Shown here piece by piece: positions 53,549 through 62,769 of a stretch of 64,000 bases of DNA. Location: positions 230,151-294,150 of the forward strand of contig CANLEH010000006.1 of NCBI GenBank assembly GCA_947489665.1, written 5' to 3'. The position numbers and the translations under genes are program-made. The notes under the pieces were generated by a model that did no database searches, was not told the origin of the DNA, and saw only the letters and a program-made list of their open reading frames with translations. Positions within the stretch are counted from its first letter, which is position 1. Every line of letters begins with the position of its first letter. This stretch comes from an uncultured Roseicyclus sp. Its GTDB lineage: Bacteria; Pseudomonadota; Alphaproteobacteria; Rhodobacterales; Rhodobacteraceae.

Positions 53549-54639
53549 CCGTCCTCCGTATGCAATAACAGGCCGGTGGCCAAGAGAATTGCAGCAACCG
53601 GTGGCGTCCAGGCCACGAGTGTTGCCGAAAGTTGGCCTGTCTCGCCAAGCACTTCGGCAAATCGGCGAAGGAAGACGACGCCAAACCCGAGAAGAATAGC
53701 GCTGAGCACCATCACCCCGGTTTTCCCGAACCGTGTGTGGCGCATCGTGAAGCCCGCGCCGATCAAAACCATCGCCACCAGTAGAAGGGGGGAGGACAAT
53801 TGCATCTGGAACCAGGTTCGGTGTTGAAGCGCCGCAAAGCCCGCATCATTGAGTTGTCGAATAAAGCCGGGCAGCTCAAAAATCGGGACCGTTTCAGGTT
53901 TGCCGAAACTGTCACGGATCTGCTCGGCGGTTAGCGTCGACGGCAAGGTTAGGACATGGTGTGTTGTGGCATCCGCCTCTGGGTTGCTTGACCCAACCAG
54001 AGGCCATCGCCGCACATCCGAAAGGGTCCATGCCCCCGACTCCAAAAGGGCTTCACGGGCATCCATGCGTTCCAACAATTGACCGTCGGCGTCGAACGTG
54101 AAGAACGATGTGTCAAACAGATGCGTGCCATCGCCGTTGGTGACAGCTGCGCGGATCACCGTCTGCTCGCTTCCCACGCCTTGCCGCAGCCAAAGGCCTT
54201 GGCCCGTGACGGAAACGGTTCTGCTTTCCTGTCCCAGAAGACGCGCCAAAGTCAGGTCGTATTGCCGCGCGGTCGCCGCAACCAGAGGGTTCAAAACCAG
54301 CAGCGACAAGATCCCTATCAGGAGCGCGGTCACAACGGGGGCAGCGGCAGAGCGCAGCGCAGAGCGGCCCGCCGCACGCACAACGACAAGTTCAGACGTG
54401 CGCGACAACCCGAGAAACAGCACCAAGGTTGCCAACATCACAAAAAGGGGCATCAGCCCGTTCAGGCTGCGGGGCAGGTTGAGCAACGCAAGTTCCAGGA
54501 CTGCACCAAAGCCCTGATCCCCGCCGATGCGACGCAGCTGATCCGCCATGTCGATCGGCAAAAGGATGGCAACAAAAACGGCCAGAACAATACCGAATGC
54601 GCGCAGGAAGCGCCCTGCGATGTAGAGATGAAGGATCAT
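53545..54639 (-). CDS. lptG: LPS export ABC transporter permease LptG
   Basis: LptG is one of the two permeases that, with LptB, pull LPS from the inner membrane. The 364-residue protein has three N-terminal and three C-terminal transmembrane helices around a periplasmic beta-jellyroll domain (about residues 125-270). The ATG at 54639 overlaps the lptF stop (ATGA). The larger open frame upstream is antisense-like noise. It works with LptF, encoded before it. Confidence 0.92.
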   Translation of the reverse strand: MILHLYIAGRFLRAFGIVLAVFVAILLPIDMADQLRRIGGDQGFGAVLELALLNLPRSLNGLMPLFVMLATLVLFLGLSRTSELVVVRAAGRSALRSAAAPVVTALLIGILSLLVLNPLVAATARQYDLTLARLLGQESRTVSVTGQGLWLRQGVGSEQTVIRAAVTNGDGTHLFDTSFFTFDADGQLLERMDAREALLESGAWTLSDVRRWPLVGSSNPEADATTHHVLTLPSTLTAEQIRDSFGKPETVPIFELPGFIRQLNDAGFAALQHRTWFQMQLSSPLLLVAMVLIGAGFTMRHTRFGKTGVMVLSAILLGFGVVFLRRFAEVLGETGQLSATLVAWTPPVAAILLATGLLLHTEDG

Positions 54640-55760
54640 GCTGGAACAGCCCCCCATCCTTTGCGACGTCGCATAGCCAGTGCGACCATCGATAGGGCCA
54701 CAAAAGCGGCGACGGAAGGTTGCGCATAGGCCATGGGCCAGGCATCGGCATCCGCACGCACGGCGGCCTCGCCTGCGTTGCGCACGATTTGCAGTGGCAG
54801 GACCAGCAGCACGGCAATCAGGATTTGTCGCCAAACGCCAAAGCGGCTGAATGAGCCCAACATCAATGAGGCGGCGCCGATGAGCGGCACAAAGATCACG
54901 AACAGGGATTGTGCGATCCTGTCATGACCTTCGAACACCATATGCGCGAGTGGTACGTTCAGGACCTCGGCCATCATCTCGTCCGCGCTCAACAGCAGGA
55001 GCGTTGGCAGTTCGCGAACATCGACCTGACGCAGGTCGCCGCCATCCATCAATGCACCCACGTCGTACGTGAAATCGCTAAACGAAACAGTAGCCAGACG
55101 ACCGGTTTCCAAATCCAGCGTCTGGGCCAAACCGTCAAACATCACCAGACGCGGACCAGTGGGCGATCTCACCAATAGAGCATTGGTCGCTGAATAGGAG
55201 ACTTCAACGCCACGGTTGGATGCGTCTTGCAGGAAGAGATCCCGAAACTCTCCCAACTCGGTGATCTCGCGGATGTACAGGGTCAGCCCGCCGGTAGGGT
55301 GAATGAACTCTCCAGCGCGCAGGAAGCGCCCCGTCAAATCATCGCGCACCTCGTCCTGGCGGTCGATGAATTGCGCGCGGGCTGTTGGGGCAAGAACATT
55401 GCCAAGCACGCCGATCAACACGGCCATCAGCAAACCGAAGAAAAAGACCGGACGCAGCAAGCGCAATGCCGACAAACCAGCGGTTTGCAGAACCACCAAT
55501 TCACTTTCACCAATCATGCGGTTGAAGATGTAGAGGGTTGCGACAAAGGCCGCGACCGGCAGGATCAACTGCACGATCCAAGGCAGGGTCAGGGCCGAGA
55601 ATTCCAGGAAAACACTTACATTCTGGCCGTCAGCGATCAGGCTGTCGAACAGACGCGCGGCTTGGTTGACCCAATAGACCGACACCAGCACGAGGCTGAA
55701 GAAGCCGAACAGCATAACCAGCTGTCGCAGGACATATCGGTCATACTGACCCAAATGCAC
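54636..55760 (-). CDS. lptF: LPS export ABC transporter permease LptF
   Basis: This 374-residue permease has the LptF/LptG layout: helices at about 12-35, 50-72 and 95-118, a periplasmic domain, and three C-terminal helices. The start sequence GQYDRYVLRQL is typical of LptF. It heads the operon lptF-lptG-lptD-surA-pdxA-rsmA and is divergent from pepA. The 157-base gap should hold both promoters. Confidence 0.92.
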   Translation of the reverse strand: MHLGQYDRYVLRQLVMLFGFFSLVLVSVYWVNQAARLFDSLIADGQNVSVFLEFSALTLPWIVQLILPVAAFVATLYIFNRMIGESELVVLQTAGLSALRLLRPVFFFGLLMAVLIGVLGNVLAPTARAQFIDRQDEVRDDLTGRFLRAGEFIHPTGGLTLYIREITELGEFRDLFLQDASNRGVEVSYSATNALLVRSPTGPRLVMFDGLAQTLDLETGRLATVSFSDFTYDVGALMDGGDLRQVDVRELPTLLLLSADEMMAEVLNVPLAHMVFEGHDRIAQSLFVIFVPLIGAASLMLGSFSRFGVWRQILIAVLLVLPLQIVRNAGEAAVRADADAWPMAYAQPSVAAFVALSMVALAMRRRKGWGAVPA

Positions 55761-55917
55761 GAACCCCCATATGCGGTGTGTGGTTGGCAGACCGACCGCG
55801 TCATCTATGTTCTAAATCAGTTTTTTCGGGAAGCGTAGGGGTGATCTGGTCAACCCCCAATGACCGGCCTAATGTCGCGACCTGAATGTCACGCTTTTCA
55901 CGCGCAGGAGCCGCCAG

Positions 55918-57387
55918 ATGACCAATCCGATCGCCATAGATTTCGCCGAAACCGATCTTGATGCGCTGGCAGGCGCGGACGGCAAGATGGCGATTCTGGT
56001 AACGCCAGACGGCAAGCTTGATCCTGCAGGGCGGCGGGTGAACCGTTTGACGAAGCAGGCGGTGGCGCGGCTCGTTGAAAGCGACCGCTGGGAAAAAGTG
56101 AAGGCAGGTGAAGGGTTTACGATGGGCTTTCCGGCGGGACTGGCTGCGAAGTCTCTTCTCGTGGTGAAGCTGGATCGTCGACCAACCGTGGAAGAGGCGC
56201 GGCGCGCGGGTGCGTCGCTTGCCAAGTTCAAAGGCAAGACCGCTCTGACGGTCTGCGTTGGCGCGCTGAACAAAGTGGGGGAACTCGCCTTGGGGCTTGC
56301 CCTGCGCGCCTATGAATTCACGGATCACAAGACTGCCGAAAAAGAGGCATCAGAAGGTGCCATTGTCATGTGTTCGAAGCCCGACGAAGCAGCAGAGGCG
56401 GGAAAGACCGCCTTGGCCGTGGCGGAAGGCGTCTTCTTCACCCGTGATCTTGTCAACGAACCTGCCAACGTCCTGACAACGCAGGAATTCGCAGACCGGC
56501 TGGAGGCGATGAAGGACATCGGCCTGAATGTTGAGGTTTTGGATGAGCCGGAACTGGAAAAGCTCGGCATGCACTCGCTTCTGGGTGTGGGCGTAGGCTC
56601 GGAAAGCCCGTCGAAGGTAGTTGTGATGGAGTGGAACGGAGGCAGCGATGAAGCGCCGCTGGCTCTGGTCGGGAAGGGCGTGGTCTTTGACACCGGCGGC
56701 ATCAGCCTGAAGCCTGCGGGCGGCATGGAAGACATGACCATGGATATGGGCGGGGCGGGCGTCGTCTCTGGCGTTATGAAAACGCTGGCCTTGCGCGGGG
56801 CGAAGGCGAACGTCGTGGGCCTTGTTGGATTGGTCGAGAATATGCCCGACGGACGCGCACAACGCCCGGGTGATGTCGTGAAATCCATGAAAGGCGACAC
56901 GATTGAGGTCATCAACACCGATGCTGAGGGCCGCCTCGTTCTGTGTGATGTCATGTGGTACGCGCAAGAACGGTTCAAGCCGACCGGCATGATCGACCTT
57001 GCAACGCTGACGGGTGCCATCATAATCGGACTTGGCCATGAGAATGCAGGTGTCTTTTCAAACAACGATGCGCTTTGTGGGGCGTTTCTCAAAGCCGCCG
57101 GTGCGGAAGGGGAAGGCGCGTGGCGCATGCCATTGGGGCAGGCTTATGACGACATGCTGAAAAGCCGGATTGCAGATATGAAGAACGTGGGTGGGCGTGC
57201 TGCGGGCTCGATTACCGCTGCGCAGTTTCTACAGCGGTTTGTGAAGGACGAAACCCCGTGGATTCACCTCGATATTGCAGGGACCGCATCGGTCAAGTCT
57301 GACACAATGTTGGCGCCCAAGGGGGCCACCGGATGGGGCGTGATGGCGCTGGATCGGTTGGTACGGTACGGGTATGAACAGCCTTAG
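55918..57387 (+). CDS. pepA: leucyl aminopeptidase (cytosol, M17)
   Basis: PepA removes N-terminal residues from peptides and in some bacteria also binds DNA. The 489-residue protein has the two-metal site: VGKGVVFDTGGISLKPAGGM, MDMGGAGVVSG and the signature NTDAEGRLVL. The N-terminal macrodomain-like part is present. GCAGGAG precedes the start. The pepA-holC order is common. Confidence 0.95.
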   Translation: MTNPIAIDFAETDLDALAGADGKMAILVTPDGKLDPAGRRVNRLTKQAVARLVESDRWEKVKAGEGFTMGFPAGLAAKSLLVVKLDRRPTVEEARRAGASLAKFKGKTALTVCVGALNKVGELALGLALRAYEFTDHKTAEKEASEGAIVMCSKPDEAAEAGKTALAVAEGVFFTRDLVNEPANVLTTQEFADRLEAMKDIGLNVEVLDEPELEKLGMHSLLGVGVGSESPSKVVVMEWNGGSDEAPLALVGKGVVFDTGGISLKPAGGMEDMTMDMGGAGVVSGVMKTLALRGAKANVVGLVGLVENMPDGRAQRPGDVVKSMKGDTIEVINTDAEGRLVLCDVMWYAQERFKPTGMIDLATLTGAIIIGLGHENAGVFSNNDALCGAFLKAAGAEGEGAWRMPLGQAYDDMLKSRIADMKNVGGRAAGSITAAQFLQRFVKDETPWIHLDIAGTASVKSDTMLAPKGATGWGVMALDRLVRYGYEQP

Positions 57388-57413
57388 GTCAAATGAAGAT
57401 CGCCAGTTAAGTC

Positions 57414-57878
57414 ATGGGTGAGGTTTATTTTTATCACCTGACCCGCGCGCCGTTGGAAGTGACGCTCTTGACCCTTTTGGGGAAGTCCCTCCAAACCGGT
57501 TGGCAGGTGGCCGTCAGGGGCAGAACCGATGCCATGTTGGATCGGTTGGATGAACAGCTTTGGCTGCGCCCGGAAGACGGGTTCCTGCCCCATGGACGGT
57601 CCGGTGGCGCCCACGATAGTGCGCAGCCGGTTCTTCTGACCAAAGACAAAGCTGCTAATGATCCCACTTGCCTGATTTTGGTTGAAGGTGCTGACGCGAC
57701 GCCGGAAGAGGTCGGCCAGATGGAGCGGGTCATGGTCTTGTTTGACGGCCATGATCCGGCGGCGGTGCAATCGGCGCGGGAGCAATGGAAAACGCTGACA
57801 GGTGCGGGCGCGGCTGCAAAGTACTGGTCAGAAGAGTCCGGTCGGTGGGAGATGAAGGCAGAAAGCGGCGGAGGCTAA
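57414..57878 (+). CDS. holC: DNA polymerase III chi subunit
   Basis: HolC links the clamp loader to single-strand-binding protein. The 154-residue protein starts EVYFYHLTRAPLE and has the WQVAVRG and LWLRPEDGFLPHG stretches that mark chi. Family similarity is moderate, as usual for alphaproteobacteria. It follows pepA by 26 bases in the same direction. Confidence 0.92.
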   Translation: MGEVYFYHLTRAPLEVTLLTLLGKSLQTGWQVAVRGRTDAMLDRLDEQLWLRPEDGFLPHGRSGGAHDSAQPVLLTKDKAANDPTCLILVEGADATPEEVGQMERVMVLFDGHDPAAVQSAREQWKTLTGAGAAAKYWSEESGRWEMKAESGGG

Positions 57879-57881
57879 GGT

Positions 57882-58457
57882 CTAGCGTTCCAAGAGCAAC
57901 TGTCCGTCGGCAATCTCCAGTCGGGAAAACCGGCTCAGGTAGGACATTCCAAGCAAGCTTTCATCCATTTCGCCATTGTTCACGACCGCTCGCACGCCCG
58001 TATCGAGTGAACCGCCAAGGGCAAGCGTATCAAGGCGCACAGGCGCGGTCTCCACTGTGCCATTCGCTGTATTGGCCCGACCCGAGAACACAAGGCTCCC
58101 GGTATCTACGCCGGCAGCTTCCGCGTCCGCGCGGGTCAGAACAATGGCGGTTGCGCCGGTATCGACCACAAACCGTGTTGGGGTGCCGTTGACCTCAAGC
58201 GTCAGATAGAAATGCCCGTCCGCCGCGCGGGGAACTGTCACCGCCTGATCGGTCAAAACCACCTGCTGTGGCTGAATTTGGCCGCGCAAATCGTTCCAAA
58301 GCAGAACGCCTACGAGGATGGTCATGAAAATCACACCCCAAAGCGCTAGTGCCTTGCCCATCTGGCTGAAATTGGGGCGGCGGTTGATCAGTGTGAAGCC
58401 GACAAGGCCAACCAGCAGCACCACGAGGTAGATGATATTTCCAGTGACCATGTCCAT
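57882..58457 (-). CDS. membrane-anchored retropepsin-like aspartic protease
   Basis: The 191-residue protein has two N-terminal transmembrane helices (about 7-24 and 36-54), then a retropepsin-type domain with the active-site FVVDTGATAIVL (D99) and LLGMSYLSRFS near the end. It is of the TIGR02281 type, single-domain and probably dimeric. The target is unknown; regulated proteolysis of envelope or polar proteins is known for relatives such as PerP. It ends four bases from the convergent holC. Confidence 0.88.
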   Translation of the reverse strand: MDMVTGNIIYLVVLLVGLVGFTLINRRPNFSQMGKALALWGVIFMTILVGVLLWNDLRGQIQPQQVVLTDQAVTVPRAADGHFYLTLEVNGTPTRFVVDTGATAIVLTRADAEAAGVDTGSLVFSGRANTANGTVETAPVRLDTLALGGSLDTGVRAVVNNGEMDESLLGMSYLSRFSRLEIADGQLLLER

Positions 58458-58493
58458 TGGCGCGTCCTCCGATGGCGTAGATATAGGTGCGGA

Positions 58494-59120
58494 TCAGATG
58501 ACTTGCAGGTCCCTCAGGCCGTCGATGACGAATTGAACCGAAAGCGCCGCCAGAAGCATTCCAAGGAGGCGAGTCACCACGGTGATCCCGGTGGGCCCCA
58601 GCAACCTTTCTAAGGGAGCTGCCAGCAAAAACAGGGCAAGCACGATTAACAGAACCAGGACCATGACACCGTGAACGGCGACGATGTGGAGGGCGCCAAC
58701 CTCTTGCCCGGTAAGCAGTATCATGGAAGCGATCGCACCGGGGCCACCGATCAGCGGGATGGCGAGGGGGAAGACCGAGGGGTCGTCATGGGCGTCCTCG
58801 GCTTGCGCGCTGTCGGCCTGCCCCTGGCGACGCTGCGTGCGGCGCTCAAAGAGCATGTCGAGCGCGGTCAAAAACAGCAAGATGCCGCCCGCCATACGAA
58901 ACGCGGGCATAGAAATGCCCAGGAAATTCAGCACCGCTTCACCGGCCAATCCGAACAAAAGAAGGATGCCGAAGGCCACGGCGACAGACCGGAACGCGAT
59001 GATGCGCCGGTCTCGCGCACTCATGCCTTGGGTCATCGCCACGAATAGCGGCGTCAGGCCAATCGGGTCGATCACTACGAACAGGGTGACAAAGGCGGGG
59101 ATGTAGAGGCTGAGGTCCAT
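58494..59120 (-). CDS. MarC family membrane protein
   Basis: The 208-residue protein has six transmembrane helices with the MarC motifs IDPIGLTPLFVAM and FPLAIPLIGGPGAI. A charged loop (RRTQRRQGQADSAQAEDAHDD) lies between helices 3 and 4. MarC proteins have no confirmed transport function despite their old multidrug label. The gene lies 36 bases upstream of the retropepsin gene on the same strand. Confidence 0.9.
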   Translation of the reverse strand: MDLSLYIPAFVTLFVVIDPIGLTPLFVAMTQGMSARDRRIIAFRSVAVAFGILLLFGLAGEAVLNFLGISMPAFRMAGGILLFLTALDMLFERRTQRRQGQADSAQAEDAHDDPSVFPLAIPLIGGPGAIASMILLTGQEVGALHIVAVHGVMVLVLLIVLALFLLAAPLERLLGPTGITVVTRLLGMLLAALSVQFVIDGLRDLQVI

Positions 59121-59143
59121 TGCGCGTCTCGGCTGTTATCCAA

Positions 59144-59257
59144 CGGTGCGGCTTTGCCGCGCGTTCTTTTCTTCAAAATGGGGGCTCTGCCCCTTGTGCG
59201 TCTTTCCCTTTCGGGAAAAACGCTATCCCCCGAGGTATTTTTGAAACAAGGAAGCGG
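59144..59257 (+). repeat. Rhodobacteraceae-type intergenic repeat, copy C
   Basis: The 141-base gap between the MarC and ABC-F genes is filled by GTGCGGCTTTGCCGCGCG, a GGGGGCTCTGCCCC hairpin, a TTTCCCTTTCGGGAAA hairpin and CCCCGAGGTATTTTTGAAACAAGGAAG at 59228-59254. It has the full tail of the family and matches copies A and B. No gene is present. Confidence 0.75.
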
Positions 59258-59261
59258 GACG

Positions 59262-61100
59262 TCAGGGGGACGCGGCCTTTTCAAGCTTTTCTTCGGCCTT
59301 CACCCAAAGCGCCTCAGCCCGGTCGAGGCCTTCCATGACTTCTGCATATTTTGCCTGCCAAACCTGCAGGCTGTCTGCGTTTTCTTCTTCGTAGAGCGCA
59401 GGGTCAGCAAGTTTGGTGGCCAGCTTGTCGCGCATTTCTTCGATTTTGGCGACGCGCGCCTCGGCGCGTTTGACCTCGGATTTCAGGTCCTTGATATCGG
59501 CTTGGCTGACCTTTTTCTTTGGTTTGGCCGGCTTTTCCTTGGGTGGTGCGGTGTTCAGCAGCGAGGCGCGGTATGTCTCAAGGTCATGCTCGTACGGGGT
59601 GACATGGCCATCTTTGACCAGCCAAAGGCGATCGGCCACGAGACTGAGCAGGTGCATGTCGTGCGAGACGAGCACGACGGCACCTGAATAGGCGGTCAGG
59701 GCCTCGACCAAGGCTTCACGGCTTTCGATATCGAGGTGGTTTGTGGGCTCGTCGAGGATAAGCAGATGCGGCGCGTCTAGCGTGGCAAGCAAGAGCGACA
59801 GGCGGGCCTTTTGGCCGCCAGAGAGTTTGGCCACCGGCGTTTCGGCCTGATCGGCCCCCAGGCCAAAAGAGGCCAAGCGCGCGCGAAGCTTTGGCGGCGC
59901 TTCCTCGGGGCGTTCGCGGCGGACATGGTCAAGTGGCGTCTCATCGAGGTGCAACTCATCTACTTGGTGTTGCGCGAAGTAGCCGATGCGGAGTTTGGAC
60001 GATGACGTGATGCGCCCATCCATCGCTTTAAGTTTGCCCGCCAAAAGCTTGGAAAGTGTCGATTTTCCTTCGCCGTTGCGCCCCAAAAGGGCGATGCGAT
60101 CGTCCTGATCCAGGCGCAGGTTCAAGCGCTTGAGGACCGGTGTGTCGGTATAGCCCACGGCGGTTCCGTCCATGTTGACGATCGGCGGGCTCAACTCTTC
60201 TGGCGTTGGGAAGGTGAAGACGGTGCGTGCGGCGTCCTCGGGCGCGCGTATCGTCTCCATTCGTTCCAGCATTTTGACACGCGATTGCGCTTGTTTGGCT
60301 TTTGACGCCTTGGCTTTGAACCGGTCCACGAAGCTTTGCAGATGGGCGCGCTGCGCTTCTTGTTTTTTGGCCGCCGCCGCCTGAACGGCGCGGCGTTCGG
60401 CCCGGGTTTTGGCGAAGGTGTCATAGCCGCCTGAATAAAGCGTCAGCTTGCGGTCGTTGAGGTGCAGGATATGGCCCACCGCTCGGTTCAGCAGGCCACG
60501 GTCGTGGGAGATCACCAGCACCGTGTGGGGGTATTTCGCCAGATACGCCTCGAGCCAAAGGGCACCTTCGAGGTCGAGATAGTTCGTTGGTTCGTCCAGC
60601 AGCAACAAATCAGGTTGGGCAAAGAGCACGCCGGCCAGCGCCACGCGCATGCGCCAGCCGCCGGAAAAAGCCGAACAGGGCATTTGCTGCTCGGCATGGG
60701 TGAAGCCCAGACCTTTGAGGATGGAGGCCGCGCGGGCTTCCGCCCCCCAGGCATCGATGGCGCTAAGCCGTTCCTGCACATCCGCGATTCTTGCGGGGTC
60801 GGTCGGATCTTCGGCCAGAAGGGCCGCGCGTTCGGTGTCCGCCTCCAGCACCGTGTCGATCAATGAGGTCTCAGAAGAAGGCACCTCCTGAGCGACCCCG
60901 CCGATCTTGGCCCCAGACGGCAAGGTGATGGCGCCAGAGTCCAATGTCAGCTCACCGCGCATCAGGCGGAACAGCGTGGTCTTTCCGGTTCCGTTTCGAC
61001 CGACAATGCCGACCTTGTGCCCCGTTGGGATGGTGGCAGACGCGCCCTCCAGCAACGGTCGCCCGGCGACGGAATAGTTTATGTCATCAATGCGCAGCAT
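59262..61100 (-). CDS. ABC-F family ATPase (YheS/Uup-like)
   Basis: This 612-residue soluble protein has two ABC domains without membrane segments. The first Walker A is at about residues 34-41 (GRNGTGKT), with SGGWRMRVALA as signature; the second is GRNGEGKST with LSGGQKARLSL. A linker rich in Lys and Arg lies between them and a Lys-rich coiled coil closes the protein. ABC-F proteins act on ribosomes in translation control or antibiotic protection. No target-specific motif lets me choose the exact role. Confidence 0.92.
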   Translation of the reverse strand: MLRIDDINYSVAGRPLLEGASATIPTGHKVGIVGRNGTGKTTLFRLMRGELTLDSGAITLPSGAKIGGVAQEVPSSETSLIDTVLEADTERAALLAEDPTDPARIADVQERLSAIDAWGAEARAASILKGLGFTHAEQQMPCSAFSGGWRMRVALAGVLFAQPDLLLLDEPTNYLDLEGALWLEAYLAKYPHTVLVISHDRGLLNRAVGHILHLNDRKLTLYSGGYDTFAKTRAERRAVQAAAAKKQEAQRAHLQSFVDRFKAKASKAKQAQSRVKMLERMETIRAPEDAARTVFTFPTPEELSPPIVNMDGTAVGYTDTPVLKRLNLRLDQDDRIALLGRNGEGKSTLSKLLAGKLKAMDGRITSSSKLRIGYFAQHQVDELHLDETPLDHVRRERPEEAPPKLRARLASFGLGADQAETPVAKLSGGQKARLSLLLATLDAPHLLILDEPTNHLDIESREALVEALTAYSGAVVLVSHDMHLLSLVADRLWLVKDGHVTPYEHDLETYRASLLNTAPPKEKPAKPKKKVSQADIKDLKSEVKRAEARVAKIEEMRDKLATKLADPALYEEENADSLQVWQAKYAEVMEGLDRAEALWVKAEEKLEKAASP

Positions 61101-61181
61101 GACGGGGACATGACGAATGCGCAGGGCCGCGTCAATCGGTCTTGGCTGGCAGGTTGCGCGGCGCGCTGGTAGGCGGAGAAC

Positions 61182-62345
61182 ATGTCCCGCACCGCGCCCC
61201 ATCTTGTCACGCTTGTTCTGCTGACGGCGCTGACCGTCCTGACGCTGAATATGTTTCTGCCCGCATTGCCCGCGATGCAGGACGCCTTCGGCGTGTCAGA
61301 GCAGAAGATTGGGCTGGCAATCTCACTTTACATGGCGGCAGCGGCCGTCTTGCAGCTGATCCTCGGCCCGTTGTCGGATCGCATCGGGCGGCGCCCGGTG
61401 ATCTTGGCCATGTTGGGGATCTATGTGGTGGCGTCGGTTCTTTGCCTGTTGGCGACAGACATTACTGTCTTTCTGATCGCACGCACCGTGCAGGCGGTTG
61501 CGGTGGGCGGTGGCATCCTGTCTTCGGCCATCGTGCGAGATTTGTACGAGGGGCGCCGAGCTGCCGCCAAACTCTCGCTGATCGCCTCTGCGATGGCCGT
61601 CGCGCCGATGCTGGCACCGATGATCGGAGGAGCGATGGAGGTTGCCTTTGGGTGGACCTCCATCTTCATGGCTTACGCGATCTTAGGCGCCGCACTGCTG
61701 ATTTGGTGCTGGCATGATTTGGGGGAAACCAAAGTATCAGGCGGGATCGCTACGCCGGGTATCTCGGAATTGCTCATCTCGCCTTTGTTCTGGTCCTATG
61801 TTGGCGTTCAGGCGCTGGGGGTAGGGGTCTTCTACATCTTCCTGACGGGTGCTCCGTTTGTGATGGTCGACGCCTTTGGCCTGGGATCGGCCCAAACAGG
61901 CGTCGTGCTCGGCTCCACAACCGCCGGGTTCCTTGTTGGGGCTGGGGTGAGCGCTCGGATGGTGGAGCGTTTGGGCGAAATGCGATTGATCCTGTTCGGC
62001 CGCGCACTGCCTGTTCTTGGAATTGGTGCAGCCTGGGTCTATTTCACACTGGATGGCGCAGCCTTGTGGCCGCTTTTGTGTGCGACACTATGCGTTGGAT
62101 TTGGCAACGGGCTATCGATCCCCAGCGCGGCGGCGGGGGCCCTGTCTGTTCAGCCAGAGCTTGCAGGTAGTGCGTCCGGGCTAAGCGGGGCGGTGGTCCT
62201 GGCCCTCGGCGCCGGGTTGACGGCAATCGCCACAGCCGTTGTCGGGGCGGAGACGACACCAGCCACATTGCTGGCGGTCATGGGGCTCGCTGCATTGGGC
62301 GCGCTGGCCTTTGCGGCAGCTGCCAGGGTGCTGGACAAAAGCTAG
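61182..62345 (+). CDS. Bcr/CflA-type MFS drug transporter
   Basis: The 387-residue transporter has 12 transmembrane helices. The motif A loop is GPLSDRIGRRPVIL and the helix 4-5 region FLIARTVQAVAVGGGI is that of the Bcr/CflA branch. Proton-coupled efflux of drugs or sulfonamides is known for relatives. GGCGGAG precedes the start. It is convergent with an HxlR regulator; the stop codons overlap by four bases. Confidence 0.9.
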   Translation: MSRTAPHLVTLVLLTALTVLTLNMFLPALPAMQDAFGVSEQKIGLAISLYMAAAAVLQLILGPLSDRIGRRPVILAMLGIYVVASVLCLLATDITVFLIARTVQAVAVGGGILSSAIVRDLYEGRRAAAKLSLIASAMAVAPMLAPMIGGAMEVAFGWTSIFMAYAILGAALLIWCWHDLGETKVSGGIATPGISELLISPLFWSYVGVQALGVGVFYIFLTGAPFVMVDAFGLGSAQTGVVLGSTTAGFLVGAGVSARMVERLGEMRLILFGRALPVLGIGAAWVYFTLDGAALWPLLCATLCVGFGNGLSIPSAAAGALSVQPELAGSASGLSGAVVLALGAGLTAIATAVVGAETTPATLLAVMGLAALGALAFAAAARVLDKS

Positions 62346-62680
62346 GTGGATACACCCTGTGCGTCGCCCCAGGTCTTCATGGCGTCCACTACAGGCAAGA
62401 GGGATTGGCCCTTCGCGGTGAGTGAGTATTCCACACGTGGCGGGATTTCGGCGAAGATCTCCCGATGCAGCAGGCCGTCAGCTTCCATCTCGCGCAGTTG
62501 TTTTGTCAGCATTTGCTTGGTGCAGCCCGGCGCCGCGCGTTGCATCGCGCCGAATCGATTCACACCGTTCATCACCATGAACAGGATCACAGGCTTCCAT
62601 TTTCCACCGATCATGGACAGACACTGTGTCACCGGGCAGGCCGGGTCGCCCTGATTTGGCACTATTAGTCCCGATTTCAT
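62342..62680 (-). CDS. HxlR family transcriptional regulator
   Basis: This 112-residue winged-helix protein has CPVTQCLSMIGGKWKPVILFMVM, then the HTH and wing with KQMLTKQLREMEADGLL and EYSLTAKGQSLLPV. The Cys-Pro near the start is the thiol or electrophile sensor seen in several HxlR proteins. GAGG precedes the ATG at 62680. It is divergent from the secreted protein at 62770 and convergent with the MFS gene, so either may be its target. Confidence 0.92.
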   Translation of the reverse strand: MKSGLIVPNQGDPACPVTQCLSMIGGKWKPVILFMVMNGVNRFGAMQRAAPGCTKQMLTKQLREMEADGLLHREIFAEIPPRVEYSLTAKGQSLLPVVDAMKTWGDAQGVST

Positions 62681-62769
62681 GACTACCTCAAAAAATATTG
62701 CGTAGTTGTCGGTAGCATATCTTTGACACCACCCTTTGACCATCGAAAATCCATGGATGGAGCGCCAAG

